A stretch of DNA of 37,141 bases from Actinomycetes bacterium (GCA_023462275.1 JAEWYD010000268.1:1-37141), one strand, 5' to 3'. Positions 1 through 6,855 are shown, counted from the first letter of the stretch. Program-made: numbers and translations. The notes: a model not told the origin generated them from the sequence alone.

Positions 1-61
1 ACCGGGGACGGTTCCTGCTGGTCCCGGAACCGTCCCCGGTGGTCCCGGAACCGTCCCCGGT
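1..61. repeat. Palindromic tandem repeat (REP-like)
   Basis: Bases 20-40 and 41-61 are two exact copies of a 21-bp unit whose core is GGAACCGTCCCCGGT, and a third copy begins at 62. Bases 1-15 are the exact reverse complement of that core, so 1-15 can pair with 26-40 in a 15-bp hairpin with a ten-base loop. The array is cut by the window edge. It resembles intergenic REP-type palindromes; it could also act as a terminator for an upstream gene. Confidence 0.8.
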
Positions 62-71
62 GGTCCGCCGC

Positions 72-84
72 TAGCCTTAGCCCA
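72..84 (+). promoter_or_regulatory. Candidate -10 for a leaderless dehydratase mRNA
   Basis: TAGCCT at 72-77 matches an actinobacterial -10 hexamer (TANNNT). A start about seven bases downstream falls on the A of the ATG at 84, and no Shine-Dalgarno sequence precedes that ATG, so a leaderless transcript is likely. No clear -35 is seen; that region overlaps the 21-bp repeat. Confidence 0.4.
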
Positions 85-509
85 TGCCGATCAGCGAAGC
101 CCACATCGGACGCAGCTACCCTGCGACCGAGCCCTATCAGGTCAGTCGCGCCAAGATCGCCGAGTTCGCCGCCGCCCTCGGCGACGGCGGGAACCCGGCC
201 TACCACGGAGCCGGCCCGATCGCCCCTCCCACCTTCGCGGTGCTGCTCTCCTCGGCCGCCTGGGGGGCGCTCTTCGATGATCCCGAACTCGACCTGGCCC
301 TGAGCCGGACGGTCCACGGCGACCAGCGCTTCACCTGGAACCGGCCACTGCGCGCCGGGGACGAGGTGACCGCGCAGCTCACCATCGAGCAGGTCCGGCT
401 GCGTGGCCCGGCGGCCATCGTCACCATCGCCGTCCGGTTGGTCACCACCGACGGCGAGGACGTCTGCACCGCCACGTCCACCCTGATGCACCGGGCGGTG
501 GCGGCATGA
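84..509 (+). CDS. HadA-like hot-dog dehydratase subunit (MaoC N-terminal type)
   Basis: A 141-residue single hot-dog domain protein of the MaoC N-terminal / HadA type. In characterised relatives this subunit pairs with a HadB-like subunit to dehydrate 3-hydroxyacyl-ACP in type II fatty acid synthesis; it shapes the acyl tunnel and is usually not the catalytic partner. The helix region has D34, N37 and H41 in a GDGGNPAYH segment, related to but spaced differently from the catalytic motif of the next gene. It lies 61 bp upstream of that HadB-like gene, which supports a heterodimer. Substrate is inferred. The ATG at 84 has no ribosome binding site and may be leaderless. Confidence 0.85.
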   Translation: MPISEAHIGRSYPATEPYQVSRAKIAEFAAALGDGGNPAYHGAGPIAPPTFAVLLSSAAWGALFDDPELDLALSRTVHGDQRFTWNRPLRAGDEVTAQLTIEQVRLRGPAAIVTIAVRLVTTDGEDVCTATSTLMHRAVAA

Positions 510-570
510 ACGCCCCACGAAGTTCCTCTTCTCCGCTGAGCTCCCCCGAACAACGTCGCGAGGACCGCGC

Positions 571-972
571 ATGAACGTCACCGTGGGCACCGAACTGCCC
601 GGCTTCACCGCCACCTTGAGCCGCGCCGACCTGGTGCGCTACGCGGGCGCCTCCACCGACTTCAACCCCATCCACTGGTCCGACAGCAAGGCCGCCGAAC
701 TCGGCCTGCCCGGCGTGATCGCCCACGGCATGCTCACCATGGGCACCGCGCTCCGGGTGGTCACCGACTGGGTCGGCGACCCGGGGCGGGTGCGCAGCTA
801 CTACGTCCGGTTCACCAAGCCGGTGGTGGTGGACGAGGTGACCGGCGGCGAGGTGTCCTTCGCCGGCGTCGTCACCGCCGTGGCGGACGGGGTGGCCTCG
901 GTCACCCTGACGGTTACCCATGAGGGCGCGAAGGTGCTGGGTTCGGCCACCGTCGAGGTGCTCGTTGACTGA
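571..972 (+). CDS. HadB-like hot-dog dehydratase, catalytic subunit
   Basis: A 133-residue MaoC-like hydratase/dehydratase. The hydratase-2 motif is intact: D30, N32 and H35 in the segment STDFNPIHW, followed by a GVIAHGMLTMG helix, the usual active-site arrangement of the HadB/MaoC family. With the preceding HadA-like protein it probably forms a 3-hydroxyacyl thioester dehydratase in the cytoplasm. Such pairs occur in actinobacteria that make no mycolic acid, so the gene does not imply mycolates. Its last codons overlap the start of murB, suggesting translational coupling. The SD is modest (GAGGA about ten bases before the ATG). Confidence 0.88.
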   Translation: MNVTVGTELPGFTATLSRADLVRYAGASTDFNPIHWSDSKAAELGLPGVIAHGMLTMGTALRVVTDWVGDPGRVRSYYVRFTKPVVVDEVTGGEVSFAGVVTAVADGVASVTLTVTHEGAKVLGSATVEVLVD

Positions 973-2068
973 TCTGGCCGAACTCACCACCCTGCGGGTC
1001 GGCGGGCCGGCCAAGCGGGTCGTCGCCCCCACCTCGGAAGAGGAGCTGATCCGGCTGGTGAGCGGGTGCGACGCCGCGGGTGAGCCGGTGCTGGTGATCG
1101 GTGGCGGCTCCAACCTGCTGGTCGGTGACGCCGGCTTCGACGGCACCGTGATCCGCACCGACCGGCTCCGGGGGGTCGAGCCCGAGGACGTGCAGGCCTG
1201 CTCGGGCGCCTTCCTGAAGGTGGCCGCCGGCGAGCCCTGGGACGACTTCGTCGCCTACTGCGTCGGTCAGGCGGAGACCAGGCAGGGCTTCGTCGGCGTC
1301 GAGGCGCTCTCCGGCATCCCCGGGCTGGTCGGCTCGACCCCGATCCAGAACGTCGGCGCCTACGGCCAGGAGGTCTCCCAGACCATCGCCCGGGTACGGG
1401 TCTGGGATCGGCAGCTGAACCAGGTGAAGACCCTGTTCAACCTCGACTGCCGGTTCGGCTACCGCGACTCGCTGTTCAAGCGGAATCCCGGCCGCTACGT
1501 GGTGCTGTCGGTGAGCTTCCAGTTGGCGCTGGGCAAGCACTCGACCCCGCTGCGCTACGGCGAGCTCGCCCGCCGGCTCGGCGTCGAGGAAGGCGGGACG
1601 GCCCCCCTGGCCGACGTCCGCGCCGCCGTCCTGGCGTTGCGGCGAGGCAAGGGGATGGTGCTGGACGTCGCCGACCACGACACCTGGAGCGCCGGCAGCT
1701 TCTTCACCAACCCCTTCCTCACCCCCGAGCAGGCCGCCGCCCTGCCGCCCGAGGCGCCGCGGTTCTCCGCCGCCCGGCAACTGTTCGGCAAGGGCGGCCT
1801 GCGCCACGTGGCCGACGACCGGGTCAAGACCAGCGCGGCCTGGCTGATCGAACACGCCGGCTTCGGCAAGGGCTACGGCACCCCGCCGGCCACCCTCTCC
1901 ACCAAGCACTGCTTGGCCCTCACCAATCGTGGGGGAGCCACCGCCGCTGACCTCGTCTGTCTGGCCCGCGAGATCCGGGACGGGGTGGAGCGCGCCTTCG
2001 GTGTCAGGCTGCTCCCCGAGCCGGTCCTGGTCGGCGTTTCCCTGGACCGGGACGACGCCGATCGGTAG
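965..2068 (+). CDS. murB: UDP-N-acetylmuramate dehydrogenase (MurB)
   Basis: MurB reduces UDP-GlcNAc-enolpyruvate to UDP-MurNAc with NADPH and FAD, the second committed step of peptidoglycan precursor synthesis. With the TTG start at 965 it has 367 residues. An FAD-binding half with IGGGSNLLVGD (45-55) and GIPGLVGSTPIQNVGAYGQE (117-136) is followed by the substrate domain. The expected catalytic residues are present: R167 in GYRDS, S245 in SAGSFF and E352 near the C-terminus. The frame is open further upstream, but family sequences start close to TDLAELTTLRVGG, so TTG 965 is preferred; it overlaps the upstream gene by eight bases. Type I MurB, full length. Confidence 0.95.
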   Translation: MTDLAELTTLRVGGPAKRVVAPTSEEELIRLVSGCDAAGEPVLVIGGGSNLLVGDAGFDGTVIRTDRLRGVEPEDVQACSGAFLKVAAGEPWDDFVAYCVGQAETRQGFVGVEALSGIPGLVGSTPIQNVGAYGQEVSQTIARVRVWDRQLNQVKTLFNLDCRFGYRDSLFKRNPGRYVVLSVSFQLALGKHSTPLRYGELARRLGVEEGGTAPLADVRAAVLALRRGKGMVLDVADHDTWSAGSFFTNPFLTPEQAAALPPEAPRFSAARQLFGKGGLRHVADDRVKTSAAWLIEHAGFGKGYGTPPATLSTKHCLALTNRGGATAADLVCLAREIRDGVERAFGVRLLPEPVLVGVSLDRDDADR

Positions 2069-2111
2069 TCCGTCGTCGGGGAGTTGGCCCCGCCCGGACT
2101 CGCGCGGCGGC

Positions 2112-2132
2112 GGGCTGAGCCTGTCGAAGCCC
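2112..2132. repeat. REP-like element in the murB–aminotransferase gap
   Basis: The gap contains GGCTGAGCCTGTCGAAGCC, a sequence I recognise as a recurrent intergenic repeat in many high-GC actinobacterial genomes. It has partial dyad symmetry (GGGCT against AAGCCC). The flanks are also GC-rich and hairpin-prone. The rest of 2069-2266 holds only the candidate -10 listed separately; no gene is seen there. Confidence 0.55.
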
Positions 2133-2234
2133 CGGCGGGCCGATCGGTGGGGGAGGCCAGGGCAGGCCCACACGAGCCTCAGCGGCCCGCGTCCGTCCCG
2201 ACGCCGGTCCGGCTGGCCCGCGAAGCGGTTCGGA

Positions 2235-2240
2235 TAGGCT
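2235..2240 (+). promoter_or_regulatory. Candidate -10 upstream of the aminotransferase
   Basis: TAGGCT at 2235-2240 fits an actinobacterial -10, about 27 bases before the GTG start at 2267. The -35 region is weak, so this is tentative. Confidence 0.35.
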
Positions 2241-2266
2241 GGTCCGCGGTCATCGAAAGGAAGACA

Positions 2267-3460
2267 GTGAGCATTCTGGCGAGCGTCCCGCTGGCACCGC
2301 GCGACCCCATCCTCGGGCTGACCGAGCAGTTCGCGGCCGACCCGCGTCCGGGCAAGGTCAACCTCGGCGTGGGCGTGTACCTCGACGAGAACGGCAAGGT
2401 GCCACTGCTGGACTGCGTCCGGACGGCCGAGCAGGAGCTCGCCGCCGCCCCGGCGCCACGCGGCTACCTGCCGATCGACGGGATGGCCAGCTACAACGCC
2501 GCCGTCCGCGAGCTGATCTTCGGCGCGGACAGCGAGCCGGTGAACTCCGGCCGGGTGGTCACCATCGAGGCGCTCGGCGGCACCGGCGCGCTGAAGATCG
2601 GAGCCGAGTTCCTCAAGGTCGCCAGCGAGCAGCGCCGGCTGCTGATCTCCGACCCGTCCTGGGAGAACCACCAGGCCTTGTTCAGCCGGGCCGGCTTCGA
2701 GGTCGGCTCCTACCGCTACTACGACCCGGAGCGCCGCGGCATCGATCTCGACGCAATGCTGGCCGACCTGGCCGCCGCAGAGCCGGGCAGCGTGGTCGTG
2801 CTGCACTCCTGCTGCCACAACCCGACCGGCTACGACCTGGCCCCCGAGCAGTGGGAACGGGTCGCGCAGGCGGTGGTCGACCGGGGGCTGGTGCCCTTCC
2901 TCGACCTGGCCTACCAGGGCTTCGCCACCGATGTGGAGACCGACGCGGCGGTGCCGCGCCGGTTCGCGGCCCTCGGCGTGCCGGTGCTGGTGGCGTCCTC
3001 GTTCTCCAAGAGCTTCAGCCTCTACGGCGAACGGGTGGGCGGGCTCAGCATCGTCGCCTCCGACGCCGAGGAGGCCGCCCGCGTCCTGTCCCAGGTCAAG
3101 ATCGCGGTCCGCACCACCTACTCCAACCCGCCCACCCACGGTGCCGCGCTGGTCTCCCGGGTGCTGGGCGACGCGCGGCTGCGCGCCGGGTGGGAGCTGG
3201 AACTCGGGATGATGCGGGACCGGATCAAGGCGATGCGCCGGGAACTGCGGGCCGGCCTGGAGGCCCAGGGGATCACCGACATGGGCTTCGTGACCGAACA
3301 GGTGGGCATGTTCAGCTACTGCGGCCTCTCCGCCGAGCAGATGCGGGAACTCCGCGAGGCCCACGGTGTCTACGGCACCGACGCCGGACGGATCTGCGTC
3401 GCGGCGCTGAACCCGGCCAACGTGGAGGGGGTGGCCAGGGCGATCGCCTCGGTCCGGTAA
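2267..3460 (+). CDS. Aspartate/aromatic aminotransferase, class I (PLP)
   Basis: A 397-residue fold-type I PLP enzyme of the AspC/TyrB branch, transferring the amino group between aspartate or aromatic amino acids and 2-oxoglutarate. The PLP lysine is K248 in SSFSKSFSLYGERVG; N185 (HNPTG), D213 and Y216 (LDLAYQG) are the usual cofactor contacts and R256 the phosphate contact. The GTG at 2267 is chosen because AAAGGAAG precedes it and homologues begin near it; an upstream extension would cross the repeat and promoter region. An aminotransferase gene between murB and tRNA-Trp–secE is common in actinobacteria. Preference for Asp versus Tyr/Phe cannot be read here. Confidence 0.93.
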   Translation: MSILASVPLAPRDPILGLTEQFAADPRPGKVNLGVGVYLDENGKVPLLDCVRTAEQELAAAPAPRGYLPIDGMASYNAAVRELIFGADSEPVNSGRVVTIEALGGTGALKIGAEFLKVASEQRRLLISDPSWENHQALFSRAGFEVGSYRYYDPERRGIDLDAMLADLAAAEPGSVVVLHSCCHNPTGYDLAPEQWERVAQAVVDRGLVPFLDLAYQGFATDVETDAAVPRRFAALGVPVLVASSFSKSFSLYGERVGGLSIVASDAEEAARVLSQVKIAVRTTYSNPPTHGAALVSRVLGDARLRAGWELELGMMRDRIKAMRRELRAGLEAQGITDMGFVTEQVGMFSYCGLSAEQMRELREAHGVYGTDAGRICVAALNPANVEGVARAIASVR

Positions 3461-3465
3461 CCCGG

Positions 3466-3495
3466 TTCGACGCGGCAGGCCAAACCACGTACACT
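3466..3495 (+). promoter_or_regulatory. Candidate promoter for tRNA-Trp
   Basis: TTCGAC (3466-3471) and TACACT (3490-3495) are separated by 18 bases, a good SigA-like arrangement about 65 bases before the tRNA. It begins just after the aminotransferase stop and could also drive secE-nusG. Confidence 0.55.
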
Positions 3496-3560
3496 CTTCA
3501 TCTTGGTGAGGCGTTAGTTCCACCATGCCCACAAGGCGACGGAACGGCGGCCCACCACCT

Positions 3561-3633
<73 letters not shown>

Positions 3634-3695
3634 CTGGAGTGGCGCTGAACCGGCGCCGCTCCATTGCACCCGGCGACAGTGAAGGACGGCCAGCA

Positions 3696-4088
3696 GTGGC
3701 GGATGAGAAGGACCAGGCAGCTGCCGACGTCCCCGAGGAGCCGACTCTGGAACCCGTCGAACTCAGTGATCTGCCGCTGAGCGAGGAGGAGCAGGTCGCG
3801 ATCGCGGCGGCCGGCGCCCGTCCGGCTCGTCGAGCCCCCGAGGTGGAGAAGAAGGGCGCGCCGACCCGTCGGCGCAGCCAGACTCAGACCGCCACCCAGG
3901 AGAAGCGCACCACCCCGGCGCAGTTCGTCCGGGAGAGCACCGAGGAACTGAAGAAGGTCGTCTGGCCGACCCTGAGCCAGTGGCAGCAGTACTTCGTGGT
4001 CGTGCTGGTCTTCGTCCTGTTCATGATCGGGATCGTCAGCCTGCTCGACCTCGGTTTCGGCGCGTTGCTGCTGCAGCTTTTCGGATGA
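3696..4088 (+). CDS. secE: Preprotein translocase subunit SecE
   Basis: SecE clamps SecY in the SecYEG channel. This 130-residue form has a long charged, probably disordered N-terminus (1-70). It is followed by the amphipathic SecE signature (about 74-92, FVRESTEELKKVVWPT) and one membrane segment (about 99-118). The GTG at 3696 is preferred because AAGGA lies nine bases upstream; the frame is open further up but would run into the tRNA. The wording of the conserved segment resembles Propionibacteriales rather than Micrococcales SecE (recall, not a search). Its stop is followed at 4106 by nusG. Confidence 0.95.
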   Translation: MADEKDQAAADVPEEPTLEPVELSDLPLSEEEQVAIAAAGARPARRAPEVEKKGAPTRRRSQTQTATQEKRTTPAQFVRESTEELKKVVWPTLSQWQQYFVVVLVFVLFMIGIVSLLDLGFGALLLQLFG

Positions 4089-4105
4089 GGACGGAGATAC
4101 CCGAC

Positions 4106-4906
4106 GTGACTGATACCCCCGAATACGAGGCAGACTTCGAGATCGATCTCGGCCAGCTGGAATCCAACGCCGACGACGTCGAGCTGAACCTTGACTTCGC
4201 CGAGGATCTGGACGTCCCGGCCGACGACGACATCCTGCTTCCCGGCCTGGCCGAGGAGGTCGAGGTGGAACCCGAGCCGGAGCCGGAACTGGGCGCGGAC
4301 GAGGCCGCGGTGCTGGCGGAGCTGCGGGAGACGCTGCGTAGCCAGGTCGGCGACTGGTACGTCATCCACACCTACTCCGGGATGGAGAACCGGGTCAAGC
4401 AGAACCTGGACAACCGGGTGAAGACCCTGGGCATGGAGGACTACATCTACGAGGCCGTGGTCCCCACCGAAGAGGTCACCGAGACCCGCAACGGCACCAA
4501 GAAGTCGGTCACCCGGACCGTCCTGCCCGGCTACGTGCTGGTCCGGATGGAGCTGACCGACGCCTCCTGGGCCGCGGTCCGCCACACCCCGTCGGTGACC
4601 GGTTTCGTCGCTCACGCCAACGCCCCGGTGCCGCTCAGCCTCGACGAGGTGGAGAAGATGCTCGCCCCGGCCGCGCTGGCCAGGGCGGCAGCGGCCGCCA
4701 CCGGCGCCAAGCCGCGCAACAAGAAGGTCGAGATCGCCGACTTCTCAGCCGGTGACTCCGTCATGGTGGTCCAGGGGCCGTTCGCCGGCGTCCACGCGAC
4801 CATCACCGAGATCAATCCCAACAGCCAGCGCCTGAAGGCCCTGGTCGAGATCCTCGGCCGGGAGACCCCGGTCGATCTGACCTTCGGCCAGATCCAGAAG
4901 GTCTAG
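4106..4906 (+). CDS. nusG: Transcription elongation/antitermination factor NusG
   Basis: NusG binds the RNA polymerase clamp and links elongation to Rho or ribosomes. The NGN domain starts near residue 82 (GDWYVIHTYSGMENRVKQN) and the C-terminal KOW domain holds GDSVMVVQGPFAGVHA. Residues 1-66 form an acidic tail with 26 Asp/Glu and no Lys or Arg. GTG 4106 is chosen because GGAG lies about ten bases upstream. An in-frame ATG at 4085 overlaps the secE stop and would add seven residues but has no ribosome binding site. Length with the chosen start is 266 residues, long for the family because of the tail. Confidence 0.95.
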   Translation: MTDTPEYEADFEIDLGQLESNADDVELNLDFAEDLDVPADDDILLPGLAEEVEVEPEPEPELGADEAAVLAELRETLRSQVGDWYVIHTYSGMENRVKQNLDNRVKTLGMEDYIYEAVVPTEEVTETRNGTKKSVTRTVLPGYVLVRMELTDASWAAVRHTPSVTGFVAHANAPVPLSLDEVEKMLAPAALARAAAAATGAKPRNKKVEIADFSAGDSVMVVQGPFAGVHATITEINPNSQRLKALVEILGRETPVDLTFGQIQKV

Positions 4907-4975
4907 CCGCTGCTCGGATGACGGCCGGTCAGCCAGGTCGGTCAGGAACAAACACCACACACGAAGGACCCAACC

Positions 4976-5407
4976 ATGCCTCCCAAGAAGAAGGTGGCGG
5001 CGATCGTCAAGGTCGCCCTCAACGCGGGCGCCGCGACGCCCGCCCCGCCGGTCGGTACCGCGCTCGGTCCGCACGGCGTCAACATCATGGAGTTCTGCAA
5101 GCGCTACAACGCCGAGACCGAGGCGATGCGCGGCACGATCATCCCGGTCGAGATCACGATCTACGAGGATCGCACGTTCTCGTTCATCACCAAGACCCCG
5201 CCGGCCGCCGAGCTGATCAAGAAGGCCGCCGGCCTGACCAGCGGCTCGGCTCGTCCGCACAAGGACAAGGTCGGCTCGCTGACCGCCGACCAGGTGCGGG
5301 AGATCGCCACCACCAAGATGCCCGACCTGAACGCCAACGATGTCGAGGCCGCGATGAAGATCGTGGCCGGCACCGCCCGCTCCATGGGCGTCACCGTCGA
5401 GGGCTGA
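4976..5407 (+). CDS. rplK: 50S ribosomal protein L11 (uL11)
   Basis: uL11 binds the 23S GTPase-associated centre with the L10-L12 stalk and is the target region of thiopeptides. It has 143 residues, the standard length. The N-terminal domain carries the Pro-rich APPVGTALGPHGVNIMEFCK segment contacted by thiostrepton-type drugs, and the rRNA-binding C-terminal domain ends KIVAGTARSMGVTVEG. Variants such as RYNAETEAMRGTIIPV differ from the Micrococcales form that I recall and fit Propionibacteriales, one basis for the mosaic finding. The ATG follows AAGGA; a 69-bp gap separates it from nusG. Confidence 0.97.
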   Translation: MPPKKKVAAIVKVALNAGAATPAPPVGTALGPHGVNIMEFCKRYNAETEAMRGTIIPVEITIYEDRTFSFITKTPPAAELIKKAAGLTSGSARPHKDKVGSLTADQVREIATTKMPDLNANDVEAAMKIVAGTARSMGVTVEG

Positions 5408-5413
5408 ACCCCG

Positions 5414-5459
5414 GGACGACCCCTGAGGTCCGCCGAAGGCGGAGTCTCGAAGGTCGTCC
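5414..5459. repeat. REP-like hairpin in the rplK–rplA gap
   Basis: An outer stem GGACGACC (5414-5421) pairs with GGTCGTCC (5452-5459). Inside, CCTGAGG is answered by TCTCGAAGG, and the tip is TCCGCC-GAA-GGCGGA (5429-5443). The CCTGAGG…TCTCGAAGG frame with a variable GC-rich tip is a pattern I recognise as a repeated palindrome in many actinobacterial genomes. It may be a mobile palindrome that landed in the leader of rplA. Confidence 0.6.
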
Positions 5460-5473
5460 GCACCGCAGAAAAC

Positions 5474-5507
5474 CCAGTGGGAGGGCACTGACCCGCACCA
5501 CGACTGG
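5474..5507 (+). promoter_or_regulatory. Candidate L1 autoregulatory binding site
   Basis: GTGG (5477-5480) pairs with CCAC (5498-5501). After an asymmetric loop (GA opposite GCA), GGG (5483-5485) pairs with CCC (5492-5494); CCAG/CTGG can close the base. The strand GTGGGAGGG mimics the GTGGGAGG of the L1-binding helix in 23S rRNA, the known basis of L1 feedback on its own mRNA. It lies 45 bases before rplA. Inference from resemblance only. Confidence 0.5.
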
Positions 5508-5552
5508 CCACGGCCCACGCGCGGGCCGCACCAACAACAAGGAGACCAGAAG

Positions 5553-6254
5553 ATGAAGCGAAGCAAGGCCTATCGGGCCGCCGAGGCGGCCATCGACGCC
5601 ACCCAGCTCTACACCCCGGAGGAGGCCCTCGCGGTGGCGAAGAAGGGGGCCTCGGCCAAGTTCGACGAGACCATCGAGGTCGCGTTGCGGCTCGGCGTCG
5701 ATCCCCGCAAGGCCGACCAGATGGTCCGCGGCACGGTCAACCTTCCCAACGGCACTGGCAAGACGGCACGGGTCCTCGTCTTCGCCACCGGTGAGAAGGC
5801 GGCCGACGCGATCGCCGCGGGCGCCGACGAGGTGGGTGCCGACGAACTGATCGACAAGATCGCCGGCGGCTACCTCGACTTCGACGCCGTGGTGGCGACC
5901 CCCGACCTGATGGGCAAGGTCGGTCGGCTGGGCCGGGTGCTCGGCCCGCGTGGCCTGATGCCGAACCCGAAGACCGGCACCGTGACCATGGACGTCGCCA
6001 AGGCCGTGACCGACATCAAGGGCGGCAAGATCGAGTTCCGGGTCGACCGGCACGCGAACCTGCACTTCATCGTCGGCAAGGCCTCGTTCAGCGAGCAGCA
6101 GCTGGCCGAGAACTTCTTCGCCGCCCTGGACGAGGTGATGCGGCTCAAGCCGAGCGCCGCCAAGGGCCGCTACCTGAAGAAGGTCACCGTGGCCTCCACC
6201 ATGGGCCCCGGCGTCAGCGTCGATCCGACCAAGACCAAGCCCTCCGCGGAGTGA
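5553..6254 (+). CDS. rplA: 50S ribosomal protein L1 (uL1)
   Basis: uL1 forms the mobile L1 stalk that handles E-site tRNA, and is often a translational repressor of its own operon. It has 233 residues, full length. The hallmark GRLGRVLGPRGLMPNPKTGT segment (about residues 128-147) and the following rRNA-binding stretch (VKGGKIEFRVDR-like) are intact. The SD AAGGAGA precedes the ATG. It is separated from rplK by a 145-bp leader containing a REP-like hairpin and a candidate L1 site, and is followed at once by a U-tract terminator, so rplKA ends here. Confidence 0.97.
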   Translation: MKRSKAYRAAEAAIDATQLYTPEEALAVAKKGASAKFDETIEVALRLGVDPRKADQMVRGTVNLPNGTGKTARVLVFATGEKAADAIAAGADEVGADELIDKIAGGYLDFDAVVATPDLMGKVGRLGRVLGPRGLMPNPKTGTVTMDVAKAVTDIKGGKIEFRVDRHANLHFIVGKASFSEQQLAENFFAALDEVMRLKPSAAKGRYLKKVTVASTMGPGVSVDPTKTKPSAE

Positions 6255-6271
6255 GCTGATCGAACAGCGCT

Positions 6272-6310
6272 GTGGGCCTCGTCCTGACGGACGGGGCCCA
6301 CTCGCTTTTC
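6272..6310 (+). terminator. Rho-independent terminator after rplA
   Basis: GTGGGCCTCGTCC (6272-6284) pairs with GGACGGGGCCCAC (6289-6301) through one G·U pair over a TGAC loop, then TCGCTTTTC follows. A strong stem with a short U-tract. Confidence 0.85.
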
Positions 6311-6333
6311 CTGCGCTCGTCCGCCGTCGGGCG

Positions 6334-6346
6334 TAGGGTCTGGGCA
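6334..6346 (+). promoter_or_regulatory. Candidate -10 for a leaderless VOC-protein mRNA
   Basis: TAGGGT at 6334-6339 is a good -10; a start seven bases later is the A of ATG 6346. No Shine-Dalgarno sequence is present. The -35 is not obvious. Confidence 0.45.
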
Positions 6347-6684
6347 TGGCCCTCGTCGCGGTGAACTGCGTCACCATCAACGCCCTGGATCCGTGGACGC
6401 TCGCCGGGTTCTGGGCCGGGCTGGTGGGCGGTACCCCCCGCGATACCGGCAACGGCTACGTCCTGGTCGAGCCCGGCCAGGGCCGGGTACCACTGCTGTT
6501 CCAGCAGGCCGACGAACCGGCCGGGCAGCCCGGATGGATCCATCTCGACTGCGGCGTCTCGGACCGGACGGCCGCGGTGGACGAGATCCGCCGGCGCGGC
6601 GGACGGCTGGTGGAGAACCGCTCGGACAGCAACGGAAGCTGGACCGTCATGGCCGATCCGGAGGGCAACCCGTTCTGCATCTAG
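6346..6684 (+). CDS. Small VOC/glyoxalase-fold protein
   Basis: A 112-residue protein of the vicinal-oxygen-chelate superfamily (Glyoxalase_6-like). It starts with a beta strand and the LDPWTLAGFWAGLVGG helix typical of these proteins, has WIHLDCGVSD in the middle, and ends with the family signature MADPEGNPFCI. Two half-size VOC modules usually dimerise; metal and substrate cannot be assigned. It sits between rplA and rplJ, with a terminator upstream and a separate rplJ promoter downstream, so it looks like an independent unit inserted into the L1/L10 gap rather than part of the ribosomal operon. Likely leaderless. Confidence 0.85.
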   Translation: MALVAVNCVTINALDPWTLAGFWAGLVGGTPRDTGNGYVLVEPGQGRVPLLFQQADEPAGQPGWIHLDCGVSDRTAAVDEIRRRGGRLVENRSDSNGSWTVMADPEGNPFCI

Positions 6685-6700
6685 CGGTGGGCCGCTGGAT

Positions 6701-6729
6701 TTGGCCGGGATGAGGGCTTCGCGTAGAGT
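6701..6729 (+). promoter_or_regulatory. Promoter for rplJL
   Basis: TTGGCC (6701-6706) and TAGAGT (6724-6729) are spaced 17 bases apart. A start near 6736 gives a leader of about 165 bases carrying the attenuator listed next. Confidence 0.65.
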
Positions 6730-6735
6730 AGGCGG

Positions 6736-6855
6736 AGCCGAAGACCGCTGGTTCGGTTCTGCGTGAGCAGGGCCGGTAAACCCCGCGCAGGTGAAACGTG
6801 AATCGCTCGTTCGTGAGTTGTCCCCGGATCGCCCTGCGCGCCGGGGTTTTTCTTT
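6736..6855 (+). promoter_or_regulatory. L10-type leader with attenuator
   Basis: The leader begins with the GCCGAAGACCGCTGG motif typical of actinobacterial L10(L12)4-binding leaders. Two exclusive folds are visible. GCGCAGG (6785-6791) can pair with CCTGCGC (6833-6839), with CCCC 6781-6784 against GGGG 6843-6846. Alternatively CCCCGG (6822-6827) pairs with CCGGGG (6841-6846) and is followed by five T, then CTTT, an intrinsic terminator. Excess L10-L12 binding would be expected to favour termination; that direction is from the known mechanism. Confidence 0.75.

Noticed and set aside
1..61. CRISPR-like direct repeat
   Set aside because: The 21-bp copies are directly adjacent with no spacers and there are no cas genes.
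4085..4105. ATG 4085 as nusG start
   Set aside because: No SD precedes it, whereas GTG 4106 has GGAG at proper spacing. The overlap with the secE stop keeps it possible as a coupled start.
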